From Lewinellaceae bacterium (GTDB lineage Bacteria > Bacteroidota > Bacteroidia > Chitinophagales > Saprospiraceae), in NCBI GenBank assembly GCA_020636405.1, contig JACJXW010000004.1, positions 2,344,001 through 2,408,000 of the forward strand: DNA of 64,000 nt, written 5' to 3'. Positions within the stretch are counted from its first letter, which is position 1, and the number at the start of each line of letters is the position of its first letter. The translations under genes and the position numbers were made by a program. Positions 26,186-34,815 of the stretch are shown piece after piece. The notes beneath the pieces were generated by a model. It did not search any database, had not been told where the DNA came from, and saw nothing but the letters and a program-made list of their open reading frames with translations.

Positions 26186-26323
26186 GATGGGGAAAGCGCC
26201 TTCTGTGGCGCTCTCCCCATTGTTTTTTCTTTTCTGACTCGGAATTGAAAAGGTAAAAAAGGTAAAAAGGCTAAAAGTTAACTGCCCCTGGCGCCTGTGG
26301 AATGATCTATAGCAATACGCTGA

Positions 26324-29300
26324 CTATTCCATAGACCTGGCTAGGCGAAAACCAACGTAGCTGTAGCGGCGGAATATGTTTCCGCCACTGCGATGAGAGC
26401 AAATAAGTTTGTCCGGGCTGCTGTCAAATGCCCCGCCACGCTTCACACGGCCGAAGCCATCCAAAGGGCCGGTATAGTCAACTGGTGGGTTGTCAGGGTA
26501 CTCACCAAACCAATCCCAGCACCATTCCCAGACGTTTCCGCTCATGTCATATAGCCCGAGGCTATTGGGGACGAAGCTGCCTACCTCCGTCGTCCTTCGT
26601 CGATATACCCCTTCTTTGGAATAGGGTTTCTTGTCTTGGGCGCTGCCATCAAAATTGATCTCTTCCGGGTCGGCAATATCCTTCCCGTTGCCAAAACGCA
26701 CTTTCTGGCCTCGCTGGCGAGCGGCGTATTCCCATTCAGCTTCCGTGGGGAGGCGGTAGCCATTAGCCTTTAGATCTATCACATTCTCCCAACCGTCGGC
26801 ATCCCTGCTTGTGGCCTTCTTGTATCCCATATGACGGCTCAGCCAGGAGGCATATGCCACTGCATCATACCAAACTACATTAACCACGGGGTTATCTCCA
26901 TCCATACCCCCGTAGGGGCTTTTATAGTCCTTACCAGTAGCCTGGCAGAACAGGCCATACTGCCACCAGGTGGTTTCATATTTTGCGATTTGGAAATTGC
27001 TGACGGTAGCAGGATGTAGTTTTTCGTCGTAGCCACTGGCACTTCCCATCTGAAAAGTCCCCCCTTCCACCACCACCATTACCGGGTAGTAGCGCGCCCA
27101 GAGGGTGTTGAAAGTGTTTTTGTCAAAAAGCTGGATAGCATCCCTTAGCTTTTGGCGGGCAGCGGCAGTGTCCCGGGGCAGGCTCTGGAGACGTGCCGCC
27201 ACGGCCCTGCTGTTCACCAACTGCGCGGCAGAATTGAGTAAGTCCACTGCCCGTTCTGGCTGGCCGGTTTCTCCAAACCAGAAGGCCAACTCGAGATAGG
27301 CTTTTGCGGCCTCTTCTTTTGAAACGTTAAAGGCAGTGGCGGCTTTGATCTTTTCCACAGCCGCTTCGTATTCGAGTCTCCGAATTAAGGTGTGGATAAG
27401 TTCGAGATAGGCTTTGGCGACATCACTTTTTGGAACGTTAAAGGCAGGAGCGGCTTTGATTTTTTCGACAGCCGCTTCGTATTCGCGTTCCAGGATTAAG
27501 GTGTGGACAAGCTCGAGATAGGCTTTTGCGGCCTCTTCTTTTGAAACGTTAAAAGCAGGAGCGGCTTTGATCTTTTCCACAGCCGCTTCGTATTCGCGTT
27601 TCCGCATTAAAGTGTGGACAAGCTTGAGATAGGCTTTTGCGGCCTCTTCTTTTAATACGTTGAGTGCCGCGGCGGCTTTGATCTTTTCCAGGGCCGCTTC
27701 GTATCTAAGTTCTCCGATATCTTTTTCAGCATTTTCTAATAGGTTGCGGGCAACCTTGGTATTAGCTTCTTCAAGTTTATCCAATGCAGCCTGGGCCTCA
27801 TCGCGCGCTGTGCTGGCTTGTTGGGCGTTTTCCTCGGCTTTCTGCCGTTCCTCCAGGGCAACCTTGGCCGAATCCTGGGCGGCTCCCTGGGCTATTTGCG
27901 CGACCAGGAACGCCCTCGTCGCTTCAGCCGCTGATGAGTCCGCTTCAATGCGTTTTTCTTCAGCAAGCCTGGTTTGGGCCTTAGCCTGGAAAGAAAAAAA
28001 GATGGCCACCACTGACGCCGCTATGGCCCCCAGGGCTATTACTGTCAGTGCACTGACCATAAAAGCCTTTCTCCGCGCCGTCGCCGCCACCTCTTTGCGG
28101 CTGTCCTTGATCAGTTGCAAGGCTTCCGGCTCCAGGCCCAATTTATCCACATACGGCTCGATCAGGTTCAATTGTCTTTCCGTAAACAAAGCCCGCGCCT
28201 CCGCCTTCAGCGCCATCTGGCTGCTGATCAGCCGCCGGATCTCCAGCATCGCGATCTCATCGTCGTTGCGGTGCTCGGCGATTCGGGCGGCCAGGCTGTC
28301 GTGGGCTACTTCGTAGCGGCCCTCATTTTCGTCGTAGCGCAGGATGCGGCTCTGGTCCAGGGCCTGCAGGCCGGCCCGGACGGCGGCTGCCGGGAGGTGC
28401 GCCAGCCGCTGCAGCAGGCTTTCTTCCAGCATGGGCTCCTTGGTGCCTTCCAGGGTGGCCAGGGGGGAGAGGATCTGCCAGACGGCATCCTCCGGCAGTC
28501 CGGGATATTGCCCGGCCAGGGCCTTCTGGATGCGCACGGCCTGCTCCTCCAGGAAGTCACGTAGGACGTCGCCGATATCGCCGATCTCCGCCAGGGCCTG
28601 GGGCGTAAACAGGGCGTCGGCCTGCCGGGCTTCGTCCCCTGTCACGTGCAGGTACAGCTTATCCAGGAACACCTGCAAGTAGGGCAGTTGAATCGCCAGA
28701 GTGTGGGCATCGCCCCTGATCTTCTGAAAGATGCCCTCCACGATAACGTCCTCCTGCCCGGCCGCCAGGTTGATATTGGAACCCTCGAGCGCCGCCGCCC
28801 CCCGGATGACCTGGCCCACCTTGTCCAGGTTCATGGGCTCCACGCGCAGCTTCTTGCGCAGCAACTGGGGCACAGCCCGCTCGAATTCGAACAGGTGCCC
28901 GAGGTACTCCTCCCGGATCACGAAGATCATCTTGACCGGCTGTCCAACAGACTGGATCTCCTGCACACTCTGAATAAACCGGGCCTGCTCGGCCTTGCTG
29001 CCCAGCACGTAAAGTTCTTCAAACTGGTCGAAGATCAGGTAGACAGGGCGGAAGTAACGGCGGTAAATATCCTGGATCTGCCGGCTCAGCGGCGAGCCGG
29101 TGGTTGCTTCTTCCTCTTCATCCAGCCAGGACAGGTCCAGATCGCTATCGGCGCCCTTTGCGCCGGCCGTGGCTTCATCCAGTTTCTGTTGCAGGGAAAG
29201 GTTGATGTCGCTGCCCCGCCGGATATTGAGGGCCAGCCAGTCGTGCGCCTGGAAGCGGCTGGCCAGCCCGCAATTGATCAGGCTGGTCTTGCCGGTGCCG

Positions 29301-29440
29301 GAAGCGCCGTACACCAGGAGGATGTCGCTCTGGAAGGCCATCTGGTAGAGGGCCTCTACTTCTTCGTCGCGCCCGAAGAAGATGTCGGTGTCCGCTTTGT
29401 TGTAAGCGTCGAGGAATTTGAAGGGGTAGCGTTTCGTCAT
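26324..29440 (-). CDS. STAND-type NTPase with transmembrane helix, TPR repeats and SUMF1 domain
   Basis: 1038 residues from ATG 29440 (TTG 29476 would add 12). Order: NTPase with Walker A G-A-S-G-T-G-K-T (45-52) and Walker B-like L-I-F-D-Q-F-E-E (about 145), then a helical winged region ending A-H-D-S-L-A-A-R; one membrane helix about 460-483; a 100-residue coiled coil; four to five 37-residue TPR-like repeats; and a SUMF1/formylglycine-enzyme-like domain (about 785-1035) with G-G-T-F-Q-M-G-S, N-P-V-V-N-V-V-W-Y-D-A, L-P-T-E-A-E-W-E-Y-A-A-R and G-F-R-L-A-R. The downstream partner of the CHAT gene (29499-31373). Topology predicts the SUMF1 part outside the cytoplasm if the NTPase is inside (inference). 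Such SUMF1 domains usually bind ligands rather than catalyse. Confidence 0.85.
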   Translation of the reverse strand: MTKRYPFKFLDAYNKADTDIFFGRDEEVEALYQMAFQSDILLVYGASGTGKTSLINCGLASRFQAHDWLALNIRRGSDINLSLQQKLDEATAGAKGADSDLDLSWLDEEEEATTGSPLSRQIQDIYRRYFRPVYLIFDQFEELYVLGSKAEQARFIQSVQEIQSVGQPVKMIFVIREEYLGHLFEFERAVPQLLRKKLRVEPMNLDKVGQVIRGAAALEGSNINLAAGQEDVIVEGIFQKIRGDAHTLAIQLPYLQVFLDKLYLHVTGDEARQADALFTPQALAEIGDIGDVLRDFLEEQAVRIQKALAGQYPGLPEDAVWQILSPLATLEGTKEPMLEESLLQRLAHLPAAAVRAGLQALDQSRILRYDENEGRYEVAHDSLAARIAEHRNDDEIAMLEIRRLISSQMALKAEARALFTERQLNLIEPYVDKLGLEPEALQLIKDSRKEVAATARRKAFMVSALTVIALGAIAASVVAIFFSFQAKAQTRLAEEKRIEADSSAAEATRAFLVAQIAQGAAQDSAKVALEERQKAEENAQQASTARDEAQAALDKLEEANTKVARNLLENAEKDIGELRYEAALEKIKAAAALNVLKEEAAKAYLKLVHTLMRKREYEAAVEKIKAAPAFNVSKEEAAKAYLELVHTLILEREYEAAVEKIKAAPAFNVPKSDVAKAYLELIHTLIRRLEYEAAVEKIKAATAFNVSKEEAAKAYLELAFWFGETGQPERAVDLLNSAAQLVNSRAVAARLQSLPRDTAAARQKLRDAIQLFDKNTFNTLWARYYPVMVVVEGGTFQMGSASGYDEKLHPATVSNFQIAKYETTWWQYGLFCQATGKDYKSPYGGMDGDNPVVNVVWYDAVAYASWLSRHMGYKKATSRDADGWENVIDLKANGYRLPTEAEWEYAARQRGQKVRFGNGKDIADPEEINFDGSAQDKKPYSKEGVYRRRTTEVGSFVPNSLGLYDMSGNVWEWCWDWFGEYPDNPPVDYTGPLDGFGRVKRGGAFDSSPDKLICSHRSGGNIFRRYSYVGFRLARSME
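27300..27712 (-). repeat. 111-bp tandem repeats coding for TPR-like units
   Basis: Four to five copies of a 111-bp unit inside the NTPase-SUMF1 gene, each encoding a 37-residue helix pair such as A-K-A-Y-L-E-L-V-H-T-L-I then E-Y-E-A-A-V-E-K-I-K-A-A. The copies are nearly identical at the DNA level (phase marks near 27358, 27469, 27580 and 27691), which points to recent expansion. Confidence 0.85.
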
Positions 29441-29462
29441 TTCAGGTGTTTGGCAGCAAGTT

Positions 29463-29485
29463 GGGTGCAACTTCAAGTTGCGCCC
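29463..29485. repeat. Palindrome with GCAACTT/AAGTTGC core between CHAT and NTPase genes
   Basis: Arms 29463-29473 and 29475-29485 pair with a single mismatch around one base. The same core occurs in the perfect palindrome at 31474-31505 on the other side of the CHAT gene. Confidence 0.6.
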
Positions 29486-29498
29486 TAACTTTCACTGG

Positions 29499-31373
29499 TC
29501 AAAAATCAAAATCATCCGTTTCGTCATCTATAAAATCGAAGTCCTCTTCCTCCGTAGTTGCCAACAGCGCCTTTTTCGCTTCCTGAAACTGCAGGAAAAC
29601 CGAGTCCAGGTTGTAGGCGCGGCGTTTGTCGGCATCCAGCATCAGCTGGTTCATATCCTCGCCTTCCGTCCAGGTTTTCCGGTAGGTGATGTTCTCGTAG
29701 CTGTTGTCTTCCATGAACTGGTAATTGAGGCTGCCGTCGGCAATGTCCTGGTGGCTGTAGAAACACACTTTTGCGCCCACCTCGCCGGACAGGGCATTGA
29801 CGTCGATCAGGAAAGGGAACAGGTTGATGCTCTGCTGGTAGCGCCCCTTGAACAGCAGGATGGCCTGGGTGCTGATGGGGGCATCCACGTAATTGACCCG
29901 CTCGGTGTTCACATTGCTTTTGCTGTCGATGCCCAGCACGGTATAGCTGTGCAGGTAGCGCGGCGGGGCATTGCGCATTTCATTGTAGGTGATGTTCTTG
30001 ATGGATACCATGCGGTAAGCGGCCAGGAAGGCCAGCTTTTCCATCAGGAAGGCCAGCTGCCGCTCGGCCGCAAAGCAATCCGCCAGGGTAAACTGCCCTT
30101 TATCCAGGGCTTTGCCCAGTTCTTTGAGGCGGGTACAGGAACCGGCAAAGTCACCATCCGGCTCCATTTGCGGCAGCAGGCCTTCGAGCTCGGGCATCGG
30201 CCAATCGATCTTGTGCTCTTGGAAGATGTTCATCAGGGCCGTCAGCAGTTGGAGGTTGCCGGTAATATCCAGGCCGAATTCATCCTCGAAAAAGGCCCGC
30301 AGGGATTGGCGCCGGGCGTCACTCAGCTCGATGGCTTTTTCCTTTTGCCGGTCCCAAAGCTGCGACAGCAGGGCAAAGCTGAGCAGCTTGAGGGCCCGAT
30401 GGGCGGTGAGGATGGCGTTTTCCAGGTAGCGCCTTTGTTTATCCTCCGAGTTGGGCTCCTTGCCGATGGCGAATAATTTGCGCAGGTGGATGCCCAGCAC
30501 GCCCACAAAGCTGTAGGCCAGGATATCCTTGGCCTTATCGCTCACCCGCACCACCGATTCCCAGTCCGGGATGGCGCCGGCCTTTTCCAGGAATTTCTGG
30601 GCCGGGTTGCTGTAGGCCGGAAGGGCTTCGATGAGTTGTCGCGTCAGCACCTCATTGAAGGGCTTGTTTTCCTCGGCCACTTCGTCAGACAGCGTCCAAT
30701 CCTCGTTTTGGGAATACAGCGTCCAGGGCGTTTCATTCCAATCGAAATTGCCGTCCTCCGGGAATTCAAAGACAACATCGCGGTTCTTCTTTTCCACTTT
30801 CACATTACCGGCCGTCTTGAGGTAGGCCATCGCCCGGTCGAAAGCCTGTCCGATGGTGGCGGGCTTATCGAAAGGCTGCGCCTGGTCGGCGCCGGCCAAT
30901 GCCCGGTAGAACTGTTTGGCCAGGTTCAGCGCCGTGTCGTCCTCGATCGGGCAGCGGGTAGCGATCACCGAAGGCGCCCCGGCGGCCTTGAGCCCTTCCA
31001 GTTGAGGCAGGGTCGAGCAGCCGTTGAGGAAAACCAGTTGCAGGATGCCGTCCTCCACTTCGCGGCGGAACAGCTCGGCCAGCCCTCCGGCATGGCCGGT
31101 TTCGTTGCCGGAAAAATCTTTATTGAGTTGCAGCCCTTTTCCGCCGGCGTGCCCGGCAAAGTGAAAGATGGAGATGCGCCCCTGGTAGCGGTTGAATAAG
31201 CGAAAGATCTCGTCGATGCTGACCGAAGAGCGGGCAATGACTTTCAGGCGGTTGGTGTCGTTGTAGGCCTCCAGGGCCTCTTCGATGGTTTTGCGCTCCC
31301 GTTCTACGCTGGGAAGGAAGCTGTCCAGGTCGTTGGAGAACAGGACCAGGGCGATGGGTGGAGTTTTAGGCAT
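29499..31373 (-). CDS. CHAT-domain protease with large uncharacterised C-terminal region (set 1)
   Basis: 624 residues, no signal peptide, so cytoplasmic. The CHAT (caspase HetF-associated) domain, about residues 5-190, has the catalytic pair His75 in F-H-F-A-G-H-A-G-G and Cys119 in F-L-N-G-C-S-T. The remaining 430 residues are shared with the product of 49208-51061 (landmarks L-G-I-H-L-R-K-L-F-A near 290-300 and N-L-F-P-F-L-I-D near 515-525) and end in an acidic tail. CHAT proteases cut target proteins in conflict and cell-death systems. The NTPase-SUMF1 gene follows 58 bases after the stop and presumably controls it. Confidence 0.9.
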   Translation of the reverse strand: MPKTPPIALVLFSNDLDSFLPSVERERKTIEEALEAYNDTNRLKVIARSSVSIDEIFRLFNRYQGRISIFHFAGHAGGKGLQLNKDFSGNETGHAGGLAELFRREVEDGILQLVFLNGCSTLPQLEGLKAAGAPSVIATRCPIEDDTALNLAKQFYRALAGADQAQPFDKPATIGQAFDRAMAYLKTAGNVKVEKKNRDVVFEFPEDGNFDWNETPWTLYSQNEDWTLSDEVAEENKPFNEVLTRQLIEALPAYSNPAQKFLEKAGAIPDWESVVRVSDKAKDILAYSFVGVLGIHLRKLFAIGKEPNSEDKQRRYLENAILTAHRALKLLSFALLSQLWDRQKEKAIELSDARRQSLRAFFEDEFGLDITGNLQLLTALMNIFQEHKIDWPMPELEGLLPQMEPDGDFAGSCTRLKELGKALDKGQFTLADCFAAERQLAFLMEKLAFLAAYRMVSIKNITYNEMRNAPPRYLHSYTVLGIDSKSNVNTERVNYVDAPISTQAILLFKGRYQQSINLFPFLIDVNALSGEVGAKVCFYSHQDIADGSLNYQFMEDNSYENITYRKTWTEGEDMNQLMLDADKRRAYNLDSVFLQFQEAKKALLATTEEEDFDFIDDETDDFDF

Positions 31374-31433
31374 CCAAATGAAGGGTTTATTTTCCTAAAA
31401 ATAAGAAAAATAAATTGGCGGATATTTTTTTAA

Positions 31434-31464
31434 GTCAAAAGACAACTCCAGGTTGTCATTTGAC
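31434..31464. repeat. Hairpin upstream of the CHAT gene
   Basis: Nested arms GTCAAA and GACAAC (31434-31446) pair with GTTGTC and TTTGAC (31452-31464), with single unpaired bases. It lies 60-90 bases upstream of the CHAT start, next to the palindrome 31474-31505. Confidence 0.5.
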
Positions 31465-31473
31465 GTGCGCCCC

Positions 31474-31505
31474 GTGAGCTGGCAACTTCAAAGTTGCCAG
31501 CTCAC
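31474..31505. repeat. Perfect 15-bp palindromic hairpin upstream of the CHAT gene
   Basis: GTGAGCTGGCAACTT (31474-31488) pairs exactly with 31491-31505 around a 2-base centre. Shares its GCAACTT core with 29463-29485. The rest of the 31374-31798 spacer shows only the cco terminator-like hairpin at 31705-31733. Confidence 0.75.
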
Positions 31506-31704
31506 TTAATATGGAATGTCTAATAAAACGGCCCTTTAAATGGGCTATGCCCACTCCACCCAAAAGAATCATTTAGCCTACCAAAAGAGGCCAAAAAAGC
31601 CGTCCAAAAAATCAACGCCCAAAAAACTACAATTAGGGACGTTTTACTGAACTTCGCGACCAAACCATACTCGCGCTGGCGGGTGGTGCTTTCAGAAAAC
31701 AGAA

Positions 31705-31733
31705 CTCCCCGGCGCCGTAAGGCTACCGGGGAG
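31705..31733 (-). terminator. Terminator-like hairpin at the end of the cco operon
   Basis: Perfect 8-bp stem CTCCCCGG/CCGGGGAG (31705-31712 with 31726-31733), 13-base loop; on the minus strand the stem is followed by TTCTGTTTTC, an imperfect T tract. Confidence 0.45.
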
Positions 31734-31798
31734 CAAATTCAAGGTAATTGACACAAGTTCTTTATGGTTGATTTCACTGGCTCCATCAACCCCAGCAG

Positions 31799-32497
31799 CT
31801 AATTGCACATCGGAGCATTCTGCATATCGTTCCAGAATTGCAGGCCTGTGGGGACGTCGAAATTCAGTCCCCGGAGGATGAACAGCACGGCGAAGGCTAC
31901 CAGGAATGCAGGCACCAGCCGGCGCAAACGCGCCCTCCACTTCAGTTGGATGAACTGGCCGGCCAGGGCGGTGGCCAGCATCAGGGGTATGGTGCCGGCG
32001 CCGAAGAGGGCCATGTAAAGGGCGCTTTCAAAAATGCTGCCGACTGCGAGGGCGCCGACGACGGCCATATATACCAATCCGCAGGGCAGCAGGCCATTGA
32101 GTATCCCGATCAGGAATAACTTGCCGGAGCCCTGTTGCCGGAGCAGCTTGCCGAGTTGTTTTTTTACCCAGCTGTTCAACTGTTGCATGAACGGAATGCG
32201 CAGCAAACGGCTTTCCACATTGATGGAGAACAGGGCGATTACAAGTAATAACACGCCCAGGCCTATGGATACATAAGATTGAAAGCCCGCCAGGAAAAAG
32301 CCGCGCCCCACCAACCCGATGAGCAGGCCAAGCAAGGCGTAGGTTACTACCCTCCCAATGTTGTAGAGCAGCACATTTCCGGCGGCATGCCAGCGGTGGC
32401 TACCCTGGTAGGGCAGAGATAGCGCAATCGGCCCGCACATGCCAATGCAGTGCAGGCTACCCAATAATCCGATCGAAAATGCTGTCCAGAGGGCCAT
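31799..32497 (-). CDS. TauE/SafE-like membrane protein of the cbb3 oxidase operon
   Basis: 232 residues with about six membrane helices. The N-terminal L-G-S-L-H-C-I-G-M-C-G-P and the fourth-helix L-N-G-L-L-P-C-G-L-V-Y are typical of the DsbD-like/sulfite-exporter (COG2836) proteins found next to ccoH in many bacteria and thought to help copper delivery or cbb3 maturation. The Cys pairs in these motifs could bind copper. ATG lies three bases after the ccoH stop. Confidence 0.85.
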   Translation of the reverse strand: MALWTAFSIGLLGSLHCIGMCGPIALSLPYQGSHRWHAAGNVLLYNIGRVVTYALLGLLIGLVGRGFFLAGFQSYVSIGLGVLLLVIALFSINVESRLLRIPFMQQLNSWVKKQLGKLLRQQGSGKLFLIGILNGLLPCGLVYMAVVGALAVGSIFESALYMALFGAGTIPLMLATALAGQFIQLKWRARLRRLVPAFLVAFAVLFILRGLNFDVPTGLQFWNDMQNAPMCN

Positions 32498-32500
32498 AGG

Positions 32501-32941
32501 TCAGATGGTTATACTTTCCTCCTTGTAGAATTCCTTGCCGTCCGCTTTCCAGTTGACCTTCACTTTCCAGCGGCCCGGGCGTAGCCCCTGCGTAGGGACC
32601 CGCTGCACATGGCCGGCGTCTACCTGTACAGGCAGGCGGAAATCACTTTTCTTGTCGGAAGGGCAGAAGAAGTAGACCTCTCCGGCGACTTCTGCGAATT
32701 CAGCCGGGAAGTGAAGCTCCACTTCCGATTTCTGTATCTTGTTCCAGATCTTCAGGTCTTCGTCCAACTGCTGCGCATTGATCAGCTTGTTGTAATGTTG
32801 CTGGTAAGCCAGGTCGTCAGCATAGTAATGTTCCGACACCAGGCTGTGGTCGTACTGAGTGGAACGATAAACCGCAAACACCAATACCAGTACGAAAACA
32901 GAATAAAAAACAGCTATTCCGGTTCCCCAATTGAATTTCAT
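32501..32941 (-). CDS. ccoH: FixH/CcoH family cbb3 oxidase assembly protein
   Basis: 146 residues from ATG 32941: one N-terminal membrane helix (about 5-25) and a periplasmic beta-rich FixH domain ending G-R-W-K-V-K-V-N-W. Needed for stable cbb3 assembly in other bacteria. A longer frame from 33037 would add 32 non-conserved residues. Lies 206 bases after ccoG and 3 bases before the safE-like gene. Confidence 0.85.
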   Translation of the reverse strand: MKFNWGTGIAVFYSVFVLVLVFAVYRSTQYDHSLVSEHYYADDLAYQQHYNKLINAQQLDEDLKIWNKIQKSEVELHFPAEFAEVAGEVYFFCPSDKKSDFRLPVQVDAGHVQRVPTQGLRPGRWKVKVNWKADGKEFYKEESITI

Positions 32942-33147
32942 GATTATTAAAGTTTTTTGCCGCAGCTTTTTACCTGCCGGAATCCCTGCAGGTAAAAAAC
33001 TACAGCGGTGGTTCGTGGCCGCTTCGCCCCAGCCCATCAGGTTTTCGCAGGCGAAAGCTCTAAGCGCCAGGCTTGGATAGCCATAGGCACGCCAGCAATA
33101 GAACCATATAACAATTCAACCATATAACCATTTAACAATAATCCTCA

Positions 33148-34680
33148 CTACATCCCCGCCGGCCTCAGGAAGTTCGTGCTTGCCTTATCGATCAGCACGC
33201 CATTGGAATAAACCTCCAGCTCCACTTCCGTTTTGTGGCCTTCCAGCGCGTCATTGTCCAGGATGATGAACAGTGCGCCTTCCGCCACTTTGCCGGCATG
33301 GGCGGTAGGTGTTTCTCCTACCAGCTGTATCCTGCCTTTAGTACTTTCCGCCAGGCGGAATTCCACTTTGAACTCTTCATTGGTCTTGTTGATCACCTGG
33401 TAGTTGTACAGGTTGCTGACGTGCGTCTCGTCGACTTTCTGGGGCAGGACGCCGGGGGTGCGCAGCAGTAAGGTTTCCACATCCGTGCGGGCAGCCAGCA
33501 GAACAATGTTGACCACGATCAGAATGGCCAGCACTACCGTATAGGCGATCACGCGGGGGGTGAAGAGCTTTTTGCGCCCTTCCACGATGCCGTTGTAGCT
33601 ATCGTACCGAATGAGGCCTTTAGGGCGGTTGACCTTCACCATCACCTCGTCACAGGCGTCGATACAAGCGGTACAGTTGACGCATTCCAGTTGGGTACCG
33701 TTGCGGATATCGATGCCGGTAGGGCAAACCTGTACGCAGAGTTTGCAGTCGATACAATCGCCCAATTCGGCCTTCATTTCTTCCGCCGGGTTGCCATTGG
33801 AGGCTTTTTTTGCCGCGTATCCTGCCGGCGCCTCAACGGTAGCCGTTTCTACCTCGCCCTTTATACTGGCCAGCGGGCTGGCGCCTGGTTTGGATTTCCG
33901 CTCTTTTTTGAGTTTCCCCCGCGGTTCTCCCCGAACGAAGTCATAGGCGACCACGATGGAGTTGCGGTCCAGCATGACGCCCTGCAGGCGGCCGTAAGGG
34001 CAGATGGCTACGCACACCTGTTCGCGCAGGTAAGAGAAGACAAAGTAAAATGCTCCGGAAAAGAGGAGCATGGCCAGGAAGCCCGGCCAGTGCAGGGACA
34101 AGGGTTCGGTAGCGATCCTGATCACCTGGTCGATGCCGATGATATAGGCCAGGAAGGTGTTGGCGACCAGTACGGCTATGGCAAAGAAGATGGCCTGTTT
34201 GGATACTTTCTTGATGATCTTGTCCGTCGTCCAGGGAGCTGCGTTGAGCTTGCGCTGCGCATTGGCGTCCCCTTCGATGGCGTACTCGATCTTCCGGAAA
34301 ACCATTTCCATGAAGATGGTCTGCGGGCAGACCCACCCGCAGAACAGGCGGCCCCAAATTACCGTAAACAGAACAATGAATACGATAAAGGTAAGCATGG
34401 CCAGCACGAACAGGTGAAAATCCTGAGGCATAAAGGTAATACCGAACAGGATGAACTTGCGTTCCAGAACATTAAAGAGCAACAAAGGCTCTCCGTTAAC
34501 CTTCAGGAACGGCATCCCGAACAGGAACACCAGTAACCCCCAGCTTAAAAAGGTACGCGCGTTAGTGTAAGGCCCTTGTGGCTTTTTCGGATAGATCCAT
34601 ACCCGCTTGCCCGCCTCGTCTACAGTAGCTATCTTATCCCGATAGGTTTCTGTATCTCTGATTGGCTCGTTTGCACTCAT
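33148..34680 (-). CDS. ccoG: Cytochrome oxidase accessory ferredoxin CcoG (FixG/RdxA)
   Basis: 510 residues. Membrane segments with C-G-W-V-C-P-Q-T-I-F-M-E-M, then two 4Fe-4S motifs (C-I-D-C-K-L-C-V-Q-V-C-P and C-V-N-C-T-A-C-I-D-A-C-D, residues about 310-365), and a C-terminal Ig-like periplasmic domain. CcoG is a copper(II) reductase that feeds CuB insertion. Lies between ccoP and ccoH. Confidence 0.94.
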   Translation of the reverse strand: MSANEPIRDTETYRDKIATVDEAGKRVWIYPKKPQGPYTNARTFLSWGLLVFLFGMPFLKVNGEPLLLFNVLERKFILFGITFMPQDFHLFVLAMLTFIVFIVLFTVIWGRLFCGWVCPQTIFMEMVFRKIEYAIEGDANAQRKLNAAPWTTDKIIKKVSKQAIFFAIAVLVANTFLAYIIGIDQVIRIATEPLSLHWPGFLAMLLFSGAFYFVFSYLREQVCVAICPYGRLQGVMLDRNSIVVAYDFVRGEPRGKLKKERKSKPGASPLASIKGEVETATVEAPAGYAAKKASNGNPAEEMKAELGDCIDCKLCVQVCPTGIDIRNGTQLECVNCTACIDACDEVMVKVNRPKGLIRYDSYNGIVEGRKKLFTPRVIAYTVVLAILIVVNIVLLAARTDVETLLLRTPGVLPQKVDETHVSNLYNYQVINKTNEEFKVEFRLAESTKGRIQLVGETPTAHAGKVAEGALFIILDNDALEGHKTEVELEVYSNGVLIDKASTNFLRPAGM

Positions 34681-34815
34681 GGTAAAATGCTATTTTTTAA
34701 GGGTTCGAGTATGGGCGTTTATTGGGTAAATACTATTTATTGAAGGATGGAAGGAATGATGGAAGGAATAGGGGCTTCGCCGACAATCCATTCCTTCATT
34801 CCTTCACTCCCTCAC

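Noticed and set aside
26324..26760. SUMF1 domain as an active formylglycine-generating enzyme
   Set aside because: I see neither a sulfatase gene nor the paired active-site cysteines expected of such enzymes; the domain is more likely a binding module.
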